Below, one piece after another: positions 15,753-24,443 of a DNA stretch of 36,018 bases. The DNA is taken from assembly GCA_000415505.1 (NCBI GenBank), contig KE354168.1, forward strand, positions 1 to 36,018, read 5' to 3'. Position 1 is the first letter of the stretch, and each line of letters starts with the position of its first letter. A program made the translations under genes and the position numbers. Source of the DNA: Streptomyces afghaniensis 772 (GTDB lineage: Bacteria; Actinomycetota; Actinomycetes; Streptomycetales; Streptomycetaceae). The notes under the pieces were generated by a model, which did no database searches, was not told the DNA's origin, and was given only the letters and a program-made list of their open reading frames with translations.

Positions 15753-17947
15753 GCCCCCAGCCGCAAGCAGCCGTGGGTGCGCCGCTGTCCCGGGTGGACG
15801 GCCGGCTGAAGGTCACGGGCAAGGCCTTGTACGCCGCCGAGCACGACGTCGACGGAGTCGTGCACGCCGTCATCGTCGACAGCAGCATCGGCCGCGGCCG
15901 CATCACGTCGATCGACACCGGCGCCGCCGAAGCCCTTCCGGGCGTGCTGAAGGTGATCCACCACCGCAACGCGCCGAAGCTGCCGTACCGCGACAACAGC
16001 GCGTCGAACAACCCTCCGGAGGGGCGGCGACTGCGCGTCTTCCAGGACGACCGCGTCCGCTTCCACGGCCAGCCGGTCGCCGTCGTGGTGGCCACCACCC
16101 TGGAGGCCGCCCAGCACGGTGCGAGCCTGGTCGAGGTCGACTACGACGCCGAACGACCCTCGACCGACCTCACCGAGGCCGAGCCGGACGAGCCGACCCG
16201 ATACGCGCGCGGCGACGCCGAAGCGGCCCTGCGTTCTGCGGCCGTACGCCTGGACCTGACGTACCGCACGGCGCGCAACCACCACAACCCGATGGAGCCG
16301 CACGCCACCATCGCCCGCTGGAACGGCGACAAGCTGACCGTGTGGGACAAGACCCAGTGGGTGGTGGGCACACAGACCGAACTCGCGGCGGTGTTCGGCC
16401 TGGACCTGGACGCGGTGCGCGTCATCTCACCGTTCGTCGGCGGCGGCTTCGGCACGGCGCTGCGCTGCTGGCCGCACGTCGTCGTCGCCGCGCTGGCCGC
16501 CCGCGAGACGAAGCGCCCGGTCAAGCTGGTCCTCAGCCGCAAACAGATGTACCTCGGTACCGGTTTCCGGCCCTCCTACGAGTACCGCCTCCGGCTGGGC
16601 AGCGACCGGCGCGGCCGACTGGCCGCCGCGGTCCACGACCTGGACGCCGAGACCTCGTCGTACGAGAAGTTCACCGAGGCCGTCCTGGCGGCCGGGCAGA
16701 TGCTCTACAGCATGCCCCATGTGAGCCAGGCGTACCGGACGGTGCCGCTGGATCTGCCCACACCGCTGTGGATGCGCGGCCCGGGCTTCCAGACGGCCTC
16801 CTTCGTCATCGAGTCGGCCATGGACGAACTCGCCCACGAGCTCGGCGTCGACCCGATCGAGCTGCGCCGGCGCAACGAGCCGGCCGAGGACGAGTCGTCC
16901 GGACTGCCGTTCTCCACCCGCCGGTTGCGCGAGTGCTACAGCGTCGGCGCCCGCGAGTTCGGCTGGGACCGCCGCAACCCCGAACCCCGCTCGACGCGTG
17001 AGGGGGACTGGCTGATCGGCAGGGGCATGGCCGCCGGCGTCTACGACACCGCGCGCATGCCCGCCCGGGCCCGGGCCCGCCTGGACGCCGACGGCACGGC
17101 GCTGGTCGAGGCCGCCGCCACCGACATGGGCCCGGGGACGTACACCTCCCAGACCCAGGTCGCCGCCGACGCCCTCGGGCTGACCGTGCGCACGGTCACC
17201 TTCCGGCTGGGGGACTCCCTCTACCCGCCGACCCCGCCGCACGGCGGCTCGATGACCATGGCCAGCGTCGGCTCCGCCACTCTCGACGCCTGCAACAAGG
17301 TCCGCCGTCAGGCGATCGGACTGGCCGTCGGGGACCGAGAGTCGCCGCTGTACGGGGTCGCGGCCGACGACGTCGTGGTGCGGGGCGGCCGACTGCACGT
17401 GAAGAACGATCCCGCGCGCGGGGAGACGTACCGGCGGCTGCTGACCCGCAACGACCGCACCCACCTGGAAGCGGACGGCTCCTTCGCACCGCCGTCGGGC
17501 CCGCAGCGGCACTCCTTCTACGGCTACAACGCGACCTTCGCCGAAGTGGCCGTCGACGCGACCCTGGGCCTGGTGCGGGTGCGGCGGGTGCTGGGCGTGT
17601 ACGACGCGGGCCGCATCATCAGCCCCAAGCTCGCCGACAGCCAGGCCATCGGCGGCATGGTGGGCGGTATCGGCACGGCCCTGCTGGAGCACACGCTCAC
17701 CGACCACCGCGACGGCCGCATCGTCAACGCCAACCTCGCCGACTACCTCGTGCCCGTGAACGCCGACGTCCCCGACCTCAAGGCGATCTACCTGGACGGC
17801 GAGGACCGCGAGGCCGACCCGCTCGGCGTCAAGGGCCTCGGCGAGCTCGTGATGATCGGGGTGGCGCCCGCCATCGCCAACGCGGTCTTCAACGCCACCG
17901 GCCGCCGCGTCCGCGAACTGCCCATCACCGCCGAGGCGTTGCTCTGA
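15749..17947 (+). CDS. Molybdopterin-binding catalytic subunit of aldehyde oxidase family (PaoC/YagR-like)
   Basis: The 732-residue product has the two expected parts. The a/b hammerhead domain (about 10-130) opens RVDGRLKVTGKALYAAEH. The molybdopterin-binding domains contain FVGGGFGTALRCWPH and the glycine-rich GGSMTMASVGSA stretch. Near the end, GVKGLGELVMIGVAPAIANA carries the catalytic glutamate (about Glu699), the conserved base of the family. It should hydroxylate aldehydes to acids at a molybdenum centre. The GTG start overlaps the stop of the FAD subunit gene. The range of aromatic or other aldehydes accepted cannot be told from the sequence. Clustering with an XdhC-like factor supports a mono-oxo/sulfido cofactor that needs dedicated insertion. 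Confidence 0.94.
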   Translation: MSPQPQAAVGAPLSRVDGRLKVTGKALYAAEHDVDGVVHAVIVDSSIGRGRITSIDTGAAEALPGVLKVIHHRNAPKLPYRDNSASNNPPEGRRLRVFQDDRVRFHGQPVAVVVATTLEAAQHGASLVEVDYDAERPSTDLTEAEPDEPTRYARGDAEAALRSAAVRLDLTYRTARNHHNPMEPHATIARWNGDKLTVWDKTQWVVGTQTELAAVFGLDLDAVRVISPFVGGGFGTALRCWPHVVVAALAARETKRPVKLVLSRKQMYLGTGFRPSYEYRLRLGSDRRGRLAAAVHDLDAETSSYEKFTEAVLAAGQMLYSMPHVSQAYRTVPLDLPTPLWMRGPGFQTASFVIESAMDELAHELGVDPIELRRRNEPAEDESSGLPFSTRRLRECYSVGAREFGWDRRNPEPRSTREGDWLIGRGMAAGVYDTARMPARARARLDADGTALVEAAATDMGPGTYTSQTQVAADALGLTVRTVTFRLGDSLYPPTPPHGGSMTMASVGSATLDACNKVRRQAIGLAVGDRESPLYGVAADDVVVRGGRLHVKNDPARGETYRRLLTRNDRTHLEADGSFAPPSGPQRHSFYGYNATFAEVAVDATLGLVRVRRVLGVYDAGRIISPKLADSQAIGGMVGGIGTALLEHTLTDHRDGRIVNANLADYLVPVNADVPDLKAIYLDGEDREADPLGVKGLGELVMIGVAPAIANAVFNATGRRVRELPITAEALL

Positions 17948-17953
17948 CCCGCC

Positions 17954-19084
17954 ATGCTGAACATCGTGGACACACTGCACCGCTGGTGCCGCGAGGGACG
18001 CCCCTTCGCCCTGGCCACCGTCGTCGGCGTGCACGGCAGCGCCCCGCTGCCGACCGGCACGTCGGTCGCGGTGGACGAGGGCGGCGACGCCGTCGGCAGC
18101 ATCTCCGGCGGCTGCGTCGAGGGAGCGGTCTACGAGCTGTGCCGACAGGTGCTCCGGGACCGGGGCGCTCCGCAGCGGGCCTGGTTCGGCTACTCCGACG
18201 ACGACGCCTTCGCCGTCGGCCTGACCTGCGGCGGCGAACTCGACGTCTTCGTCCAGCGGATCGATCCCGCGGGCCGGCCGCACCTGTCCACGGCCCTCTC
18301 CGAGATCACTCGGGGACGACCGGTCGCCGTGGCACAGGTCGTGGACGGCCCGGAGCGCCTCCTCGGCTCCACGCTGAGCGTGCTCGGCGGTGACCGTGCC
18401 GCCCACGGGCGCGTGGACGACGGCCCGGCGAACCGGGCGGTGGCCGACCAGGCCAGGGCCCTGCTGCGGGCGGGCCGCACCGCCCGCGTCGGCATCGGCG
18501 GGGAGGGAGACGGATGCCCCGAACGGCTGTCCGTCCTCGTCCACGTCCATGCGTCCCGGCCGCGCCTGCTGGTCTTCGGCGCCGTCGACTTCGCCGCCGC
18601 CCTGAGCCGGGCCGGCCGCTTCCTCGGCTACCACGTCACCGTCTGCGACGCCCGCCCCGTCTTCGCCACGACCGCCCGCTTCCCGCAGGCGGACGAGGTG
18701 GTGGTCGACTGGCCCCACCGCTACCTGGAACGCACCGAGGTGGACGAGCGCACCGCTGTCTGCGTCCTCACGCACGACGCCAAGTTCGACATCCGCCTGC
18801 TGCGACGGGCGCTCGACCTGCCCGTCGCCTACGTGGGAGCCATGGGCTCCCGGCGCACTCACGACGAACGCCTGCGGCTCCTGCGCGAGGAGGGGGTCAC
18901 GGAGGCCCGCTTGGCCCGGCTGCGTTCCCCCATCGGCCTCGACCTCGGAGCCCGCACGCCCGAGGAGACGGCCGTCTCCATCACCGCGGAGATCATCGCC
19001 CAGTCCAACCAGGGCACGGGCCGACCGCTGACCGGGCTCACCGGCCCGATCCATCGACCGCCGAGGCTGCCGAGCCACCGGTAG
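17954..19084 (+). CDS. XdhC/CoxI family molybdenum-cofactor maturation factor (PaoD-like)
   Basis: This 376-residue protein has the two XdhC domains. The N-terminal CoxI-like domain contains GSISGGCVEGAVYE near 50-63 and a conserved GLTCGGELDVF. The C-terminal Rossmann-like XdhC_C domain contains YVGAMGSRRTHDERLRLLREEG. Family members bind the molybdenum cofactor, protect its sulfurated form and hand it to the partner hydroxylase. The gene starts 6 bp after the catalytic subunit stop and is clearly part of the same operon. It has no export signal, in keeping with cofactor loading in the cytoplasm before Tat transport. The next downstream unit is the broken HAD gene. Confidence 0.92.
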   Translation: MLNIVDTLHRWCREGRPFALATVVGVHGSAPLPTGTSVAVDEGGDAVGSISGGCVEGAVYELCRQVLRDRGAPQRAWFGYSDDDAFAVGLTCGGELDVFVQRIDPAGRPHLSTALSEITRGRPVAVAQVVDGPERLLGSTLSVLGGDRAAHGRVDDGPANRAVADQARALLRAGRTARVGIGGEGDGCPERLSVLVHVHASRPRLLVFGAVDFAAALSRAGRFLGYHVTVCDARPVFATTARFPQADEVVVDWPHRYLERTEVDERTAVCVLTHDAKFDIRLLRRALDLPVAYVGAMGSRRTHDERLRLLREEGVTEARLARLRSPIGLDLGARTPEETAVSITAEIIAQSNQGTGRPLTGLTGPIHRPPRLPSHR

Positions 19085-19108
19085 GCCGGCAGTACTGACC
19101 GGTACTCA

Positions 19109-19578
19109 TTGTTCGACCTGGACAACACTCTGGTCGACCGGCAACTCGGGTTTTCCGCATGGGCGGCTGAGTTCGTGAGGCGCGGGAACACTTCGGACTG
19201 GCGGAACCGGTCGAGGAGTTGTGGGCTGCCTACCGCGCCCGGATGCCGGGCTTGGTGCGGTGCGATCCGAAGGTGCTCGACGGCCTGTCGCAACTGCGGG
19301 CTTCGGGCTGGCGAGTGGGCATCGTCAGCAACGGGATGGCCGACAACCAGCTGTCGAAGATCGAACGGTCCGGGCTGGGCGAGCGGGTGGACGCCTGCTG
19401 TGTCTCCGGTGACGTCGGCTTCCGTAAGCCGGACGTCCGGATCTTCCAGCTGGCCGCTGACCGGTGCGGTCTGGCGCTGGCCGACGGTGGCTGGATGATC
19501 GGCGACAACCCCGAGCACGACATTGCGGACGCGTCGGCTGCGATCAGTCTTCTGCTGGACAGGGCTTGTCAGGAGTAA
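19109..19578 (+). pseudogene. Broken HAD-superfamily hydrolase (internal deletion and frameshift)
   Basis: The first fragment reads LFDLDNTLVDRQLGF from about 19109, the HAD motif I with its nucleophilic Asp. Near 19170-19180 the protein moves to another frame, REHFGLAEPVEELWAAYRARM, and goes on through IVSNGMADNQL (motif II), the GFRKPD lysine motif (III) and GDNPEHDI (motif IV) to the TAA at 19576-19578. Compared with HAD-IA phosphatases, roughly 30-40 residues of the cap domain are missing at the join, so this is a deletion with a frameshift, not a single-base reading error. There is also no good start codon: a TTG at 19109 is the only candidate. Homologues are phosphatases of small phosphorylated metabolites. 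This copy is probably inactive. Confidence 0.85.
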
Positions 19579-19690
19579 GCCTTCCGGATCACCAGCCCGG
19601 GGGCGCAGCACTCCGATAACATGTTCGATCATGTGACGATCGCCCTCATTACAACTAACAAATCGAATAAAACAATTGATACCTATCAAA

Positions 19691-20983
19691 ATGCTGTGGG
19701 CCACAGCAGGCGTGGTGGTCCTCGGGTTTCTCATCGCGCTGGAGATCGCCGCGCGCCACTACGGGCTGCCCGGGCCGATCACCTCCCAGGTGCAAGAGGT
19801 GATCGTCGCCCCCAAATCGGGCTTCCTGCTGTACGCCTGCATGGCGCTGACGATGGTGGTGCTCACCCGCCGGCAACGGTTCATCGCGCTCGGCGCCGCG
19901 CTCGGCATCGACGCCGTCTTCCTGCTGGTGCGCTGGGCGGTCGGCGCCGACCTGACCGACGGCCATCCCTTCGGCAACGGCGCGTTGTGGGTGATTCTCG
20001 GCTGCGCCGTCATCGCCGTCACGCGCCGCACCGGCCAGGAACGCATCCTGCTGCTGAAGGGCGTCGGCCTGGGCCTGCTGCTGGTGGCCGGCCGCAAGAC
20101 CGGTGACACCTGGCTGCTCATCACCTCGAAGACCCGCCCGACGGTGCTCGACCCGTACCTGGCGACCGCCGACCACGCACTGGGCAACCCGTCATGGCTG
20201 GTGGGCCGGATCGTCACGGCCACCGGCCCGGTCGGCGCCCGTATCCTCGACTACGTCTACGCCCAACTGGCGGTGGCCGCGGTCGTCGTCGCGCTCTACC
20301 AGCTGCGCAACGTGGCGGCCGAGCGCCGCTTCCCGCGCCATCACCTGGTGCGGACCTTCCTGGTCATCGGCCTCCTCGGGCCGGGCATCTACATGATCTT
20401 CCCGGTCGTCGGACCGATCTTCGCCTACGGCGCCGACGGCGGGCACTGGGCGGTGGCCAACCTGTGGCCGGATCTGCCGCCGCCGATCGACGCCGCCCCG
20501 CATGCCATACCGTTCGACGAGATCACCCCGCGCAACTGCATGCCCAGCCTGCACACGGCGTGGGCCACCGCGATCTTCATCCATTCCCGCAAGGGCCCAC
20601 GCGTGCTGCGCTACGCGGGCACGTTCTGGCTGATCGCCACGCTCACCGCGACGCTGGGATTCGGCTACCACTACGGCGTGGACCTCGTGGCCGGTGTGGT
20701 CTTCACCCTCACGATCGAGGCGGCCCTGCGCTCACTCGAACGCGGCTGGGACCGGTCCGGAATTCTCCTGGTCACCTACGGAGTGGCCGTCTTCACGGCG
20801 CTGTTGCTGTCCTATCGCTACCTGCCGATGGAGATGGCAGAGCATCCGTGGCTGTTCGGGCCGCTGCTCATCCTGGCGATGGCCTCGGTGATCTACGGCT
20901 ACGTACGGACCACGAGTCAGTGGGAGACGGAGGCCGTGCCGGCGCGGCAGTCCCAGCCCCAGCACGAACTGGTCAGCGGGTGA
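19691..20983 (+). CDS. PAP2-family membrane phosphatase, AUR1/inositol-phosphotransferase-like
   Basis: This is a protein of about 430 residues with many hydrophobic segments, starting MLWATAGVVVLGFLIALEI. The PAP2-type catalytic motifs are CMPSLHTAWA (conserved His) and, about 45 residues later, GYHYGVDLVAG (conserved His and Asp), the spacing and wording seen in AUR1-like phosphatidylinositol or ceramide phosphotransferases. It probably removes or transfers a phospho-head group of a lipid in the membrane. The ATG at 19691 has no ribosome site and sits at the end of a 50-bp stretch with only 32% G+C (19641-19690). A TTG five codons earlier is the only alternative nearby. The 3' end overlaps the convergent gene at 20973 by 11 bp. 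Confidence 0.85.
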   Translation: MLWATAGVVVLGFLIALEIAARHYGLPGPITSQVQEVIVAPKSGFLLYACMALTMVVLTRRQRFIALGAALGIDAVFLLVRWAVGADLTDGHPFGNGALWVILGCAVIAVTRRTGQERILLLKGVGLGLLLVAGRKTGDTWLLITSKTRPTVLDPYLATADHALGNPSWLVGRIVTATGPVGARILDYVYAQLAVAAVVVALYQLRNVAAERRFPRHHLVRTFLVIGLLGPGIYMIFPVVGPIFAYGADGGHWAVANLWPDLPPPIDAAPHAIPFDEITPRNCMPSLHTAWATAIFIHSRKGPRVLRYAGTFWLIATLTATLGFGYHYGVDLVAGVVFTLTIEAALRSLERGWDRSGILLVTYGVAVFTALLLSYRYLPMEMAEHPWLFGPLLILAMASVIYGYVRTTSQWETEAVPARQSQPQHELVSG

Positions 20984-21346
20984 GCAGAACCGTCAGGGCG
21001 CTCACCCCGCCCGCGCAGGCGAGGAGGGCGCAGGCGCAGGCGGCGTGACGGCGGAGCAGGGTGCGCCGGAGGTCGGCGTAGCGGCTCTCGTACTCCTGCC
21101 GCAGCTCCTCGGCCCGCCGGACCGTGCTGTGCACCAGCTGACGGGTGACGTCGAGGCGCCGGCGGACGTAGTGGCCGGTGAGTTCCTCGGCCTCGCGGTG
21201 GTCAGCCACGGCAGCCGTGCGCAGAGCTCTTCGGCCTCGCGTCGCGCCTGGTCGCGATGGGCGTGCGCGAGGAGGTAACCCTCGGCCTCGTCGGCCAGCG
21301 CGGGCCGCGGGTCGTCGTGCGGCGCCTCGTGGCTGCCGTGTCTCAC
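20973..21346 (-). pseudogene. Small helical protein downstream of ctaD, interrupted by a one-base frameshift
   Basis: Translation from the GTG at 21346, which overlaps the ctaD stop (GTGA), gives [15 protein letters not shown] and runs to PWLTTA. The next frame then continues EAEELTGHYVRRRLDV to a C-terminal hydrophobic segment (CACALLACAGGVSALTVLL) and stops at 20973. The two pieces join at base 21194 with a single missing nucleotide, so the intact product would be about 124 residues: a charged helical protein with one C-terminal membrane anchor. Helical stretches such as RRAEELRQEYESRYADLRR suggest a coiled coil. Translational coupling to ctaD points to an accessory role with the oxidase. 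The frameshift could be real or a sequencing error. Confidence 0.7.
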
Positions 21347-23055
21347 GGCCGGTCGCCCCTGTGCCCGCCGGGCTCGACGGCATCGCGCTTGCCGGTGTTC
21401 TCTGCCTCGTCCAGCTGGGCGACGTCGGGATGGTGCAGGTCGAAGGCGGGGGATTCGGAGCGGATCCGCGGCAGGGTGACGAAGTTGTGCCGCGGGGGCG
21501 GACACGAGGTCGCCCACTCCAGGGAACGCCCGTAGCCCCAGGGGTCGTTGACCTCGACCCGCTTGCCCTGCTGGGCGGTCTTCCACACGTTGTACAGGAA
21601 CGGCAGCGTGGACAGACCCAGCAGGAACGCGCCGATCGACGAGACGGTGTTCAGCCAGGTGAATCCGTCCGCGGCCAGGTAGTCGGCGTACCGGCGGGGC
21701 ATGCCCTCGGCGCCCAGCCAGTGCTGCACCAGGAACGTGGTGTGGAAGCCGACGAACAGCGTCCAGAAGTGGATCTTCTCGATGCGGGTGTCCAGCATCG
21801 TGCCGGTCATCTTCGGCCACCAGAAGCTGAAACCGCCGAACATCGCGAACACGATGGTGCCGAAGAGCACGTAGTGGAAGTGCGCGATCACGAAGTAGGA
21901 GTCGGTGACGTGCCAGTCCAGGGGCGGCGAGCCGAGGATGACGCCGGTCAGACCGCCGAAGAGGAACGTGACCAGGAAGCCGGCCGCCCACAGCATCGGC
22001 GGCTCGAACGACAGCGAGCCCTTCCACATCGTGCCGATCCAGTTGAAGAACTTCACCCCTGTCGGCACGGCGATCAGATACGTCATGAAGGAGAAGAACG
22101 GCAGCAGGACCGCGCCGGTGGCGAACATGTGGTGCGCCCATACCGTCACGGACAGCCCGGCGATGGCGATCGTGGCGCCGATCAGACCCGTGTAACCGAA
22201 GATCGGCTTACGGGCGAAGACCGGGATGATCTCGGTGATCACGCCGAAGAACGGCAGCGCCAGGATGTACACCTCGGGATGGCCGAAGAACCAGAACAGG
22301 TGCTGCCAGAGGACCGCGCCGCCGTTCTCCGCGTTGAACACCTGCGCCCCGAAGCGGCGGTCGGCCTCCAGCACCAGCAGCGCGGCGGCCAGCACCGGGA
22401 ACGCCAGCAGCACCAGCACCGAGGTGAGCAGCACGTTCCAGGTGAAGATCGGCATCCGGAACATGGTCATGCCGGGGGCGCGCATGCAGATGATCGTGGT
22501 GATGAAGTTGACGGAGCCGAGGATGGTGCCGAACCCGGACAGGGCCAGGCCCATGAGCCACAGGTCCCCGCCGACCTGGGGAGTGCGCTCCCCACCACTG
22601 AGCGGCGTGTACGCGGTCCAGCCGAAGTCGGCGGCGCCCTGCGGGGTGAGCAGGCTGCCGAGCACGATGAGGCCGCCGAAGAGGAACAGCCAGTACGACA
22701 ACATGTTCAGCCGCGGGAAGGCCACGTCCGGGGAGCCGATCTGCAACGGCATCACGGCGTTGGCGAACCCGGCGAACGTCGGCGTCGCGAACAGCAGCAG
22801 CATGATCGTGCCGTGCATGGTGAACGCCTGGTTGTACTGCTCGTGGGACAGCCACTGGATCCCCGGCCGGGCCAGCTCGGCCCGGATGGCCATCGCCAGC
22901 GCCCCGGCGATGAGGAAGAAGACGAACGAGGTGATCAGGTACAGGTGCCCGATCTTCTTGTGGTCCGTCGTCGTCGCCCACGAGACGATCACCTGGCCCG
23001 GACCGCGGCGCTCCGCCGCCGGCACCGGAGCGACCGGTTTGGTGTGTGTCGCCAT
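21343..23055 (-). CDS. ctaD: Cytochrome c oxidase subunit I (aa3 type), isolated copy
   Basis: The 570-residue protein has twelve expected helices and all metal ligands in recognisable motifs. These are the heme a histidine in FTMHGTIM, the CuB His-Tyr pair in GHPEVY, the CuB histidines in [10 protein letters not shown], and the heme a3/heme a histidines in AHFHYVL. The K-channel lysine lies in the [10 protein letters not shown] region. The ATG at 23055 gives the usual N-terminus [10 protein letters not shown]. Subunits II and III, normally in the cta operon, are absent here, so this is probably a second, isolated copy that uses subunits made elsewhere. It is followed, with overlapping codons, by the small helical protein at 20973. 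No transcriptional regulator is adjacent. Confidence 0.95.
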   Translation of the reverse strand: MATHTKPVAPVPAAERRGPGQVIVSWATTTDHKKIGHLYLITSFVFFLIAGALAMAIRAELARPGIQWLSHEQYNQAFTMHGTIMLLLFATPTFAGFANAVMPLQIGSPDVAFPRLNMLSYWLFLFGGLIVLGSLLTPQGAADFGWTAYTPLSGGERTPQVGGDLWLMGLALSGFGTILGSVNFITTIICMRAPGMTMFRMPIFTWNVLLTSVLVLLAFPVLAAALLVLEADRRFGAQVFNAENGGAVLWQHLFWFFGHPEVYILALPFFGVITEIIPVFARKPIFGYTGLIGATIAIAGLSVTVWAHHMFATGAVLLPFFSFMTYLIAVPTGVKFFNWIGTMWKGSLSFEPPMLWAAGFLVTFLFGGLTGVILGSPPLDWHVTDSYFVIAHFHYVLFGTIVFAMFGGFSFWWPKMTGTMLDTRIEKIHFWTLFVGFHTTFLVQHWLGAEGMPRRYADYLAADGFTWLNTVSSIGAFLLGLSTLPFLYNVWKTAQQGKRVEVNDPWGYGRSLEWATSCPPPRHNFVTLPRIRSESPAFDLHHPDVAQLDEAENTGKRDAVEPGGHRGDRP

Positions 23056-23095
23056 GAGCTCCCCGATCGGCAGTGCTGGTTCGACCCGGCGGAAA

Positions 23096-23692
23096 CTAGT
23101 CCAACTGATCCGGAGCAGCCGCCTGACGTGGGGCTTCTCTCGGCTGAACGGCCCAGCGATCCATGCGAACGAGTGGTGCTCCGTTCATGCCGCGCCCGGT
23201 GCCGGGAAGGCGGAGTTGGTGTGTGAGCCGGGCGAGGCAGGCGTCCAGGGCGTGCACGCGCCCCGGCAGGATCTCGTGCAGGTCCCACCAGCAGACGGCC
23301 TCGATCTCCTCGTTCGGCTGGAACGTCGCGACCTCGGCGCAACGTCCGGAGAACAGCGCGCCGTATTCGACGCGCTGGTCCGGCGCGAGTGTGAAGCGCG
23401 GGTATCCGACGAACCGGAGCGGCCCTCCGGGTGTCTGCCCGGTTTCCTCCAAGAGCTCACGAGCGGCCCCCTGGCGCGGAGACTCGCCCGGCTCGATCAG
23501 TCCGCCGGGCAGTTCCCAGCCCTGCCGGAAGCGGTCGAACACCAGCAGGACGCGATCGCCGTGCCAGAGGGCCACCAAGGCGAGCGGCAACGGCGCGTCA
23601 GTGGGCGGTTGTTCCTCCGCCCGGCGGATGAAGGCAGTCAGGGCGTTGCCGCGGTGGTCGACGGCGAGCGGTCGGGCTGTTGCGTCAGGCAT
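23096..23692 (-). CDS. Nudix hydrolase
   Basis: The product is about 198 residues and contains a complete Nudix box, [23 protein letters not shown] (G-x5-E-x7-REUxEExGU), preceded by the usual [17 protein letters not shown] strand-turn. The box coordinates the divalent metal that hydrolyses a nucleoside diphosphate linked to another moiety. WWDLHEIL near the C-terminus is typical of this subgroup. The substrate is not predictable. The ATG at 23692 puts a GGAG almost against the start codon, which is unfavourable, so the true start may be slightly downstream (conserved-looking [11 protein letters not shown] follows within eight residues). It lies 40 bp upstream of ctaD on the same strand and divergent from the acetyltransferase at 23837. 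Confidence 0.87.
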   Translation of the reverse strand: MPDATARPLAVDHRGNALTAFIRRAEEQPPTDAPLPLALVALWHGDRVLLVFDRFRQGWELPGGLIEPGESPRQGAARELLEETGQTPGGPLRFVGYPRFTLAPDQRVEYGALFSGRCAEVATFQPNEEIEAVCWWDLHEILPGRVHALDACLARLTHQLRLPGTGRGMNGAPLVRMDRWAVQPREAPRQAAAPDQLD

Positions 23693-23836
23693 CTCCGCAT
23701 GATGCCCGGGCTCCGGCGCCCGGGCCGGCGGGCGACGTCGGGAGGGAACAGGTCCTGAACCCCGCCACGACGTCCTGCCCGGGGTGCTGCCGCGTACCGT
23801 CGGCCGTCGCGCCGAAGTGCCACGTACGCTCGCCTG

Positions 23837-24406
23837 ATGGACGGGATCATCACGCGGTTGACCGCCGCGGCCACGGCGTCGGCCCCTGCTCTGCTCCTGC
23901 GCCCCTGGAGGCCGGCCGACGCCGCGCACCTCGTCGACCTGTACCGGGACGAGGCCCTGCGTCGCTGGGTGAGTGCGCGCGTGAACGATCGTGCCAGTGC
24001 GGCGCAGTGGGTCGAGGATCAGCAAGGCGGCTGGGAGGCAGGGCACCGTTTCGCGTTCGCCATCTCGGAGATGCGCGCGCATGACACCGAGGGGCGGTTG
24101 GTGGGGCACGCCGTCCTCAAGGACGTCACCCCCCAGGGCTCGTCGGCGGAGGTCGGCTACTGGACGGCGGCGCATGCGCGTGGCCGGGGCGTGGCTCCCC
24201 GGGCCCTGGAGGCGCTGACTGCCTGGGCCTTCGCCACCTTCGCCGGTGAGGGCCTGACCCGTCTGGAGCTCCTGCACCAGGCGGACAACACGGCCTCGTG
24301 CCGCGTCGCGCAGAAGTGCGGCTATGAACTGTCCTCGCTACGGCCCGCGGCGCCACCCGCCTTCCCTCTCGAGGGTCACGTACACGCCCGGGTCCGCGGC
24401 CTCTGA
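23837..24406 (+). CDS. GNAT family N-acetyltransferase (RimJ/RimL-like)
   Basis: The 189-residue product begins LLLRPWRPADAAHLVDLYRD, the usual opening of RimJ/RimL-type acetyltransferases. The acetyl-CoA site is in EVGYWTAAHARGRGVAPRALEAL (motif A, R-G-x-G-x-A). It ends with LLHQADNTASCRVAQKCGYE, the common motif B region. Such enzymes acetylate a protein N-terminus, amino acid or antibiotic. The target is unknown. No Shine-Dalgarno sequence precedes the ATG, and TACGCT lies nine bases upstream, so a leaderless transcript is possible. It is convergent with the SMI1-like gene, 37 bp apart. Confidence 0.88.
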   Translation: MDGIITRLTAAATASAPALLLRPWRPADAAHLVDLYRDEALRRWVSARVNDRASAAQWVEDQQGGWEAGHRFAFAISEMRAHDTEGRLVGHAVLKDVTPQGSSAEVGYWTAAHARGRGVAPRALEALTAWAFATFAGEGLTRLELLHQADNTASCRVAQKCGYELSSLRPAAPPAFPLEGHVHARVRGL

Positions 24407-24443
24407 CCACGCCGAGAGCACGCACCGGATGCCGCCCCGGGCA

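Noticed and set aside
16427-19078. Minus-strand open frame of 883 codons opposite the molybdopterin subunit and XdhC genes
   Set aside because: It is antisense to two genes with clear family motifs. Such long shadow frames are expected where third positions are almost all G or C, and the product has only low-complexity Gly/Val/Asp/Arg sequence.
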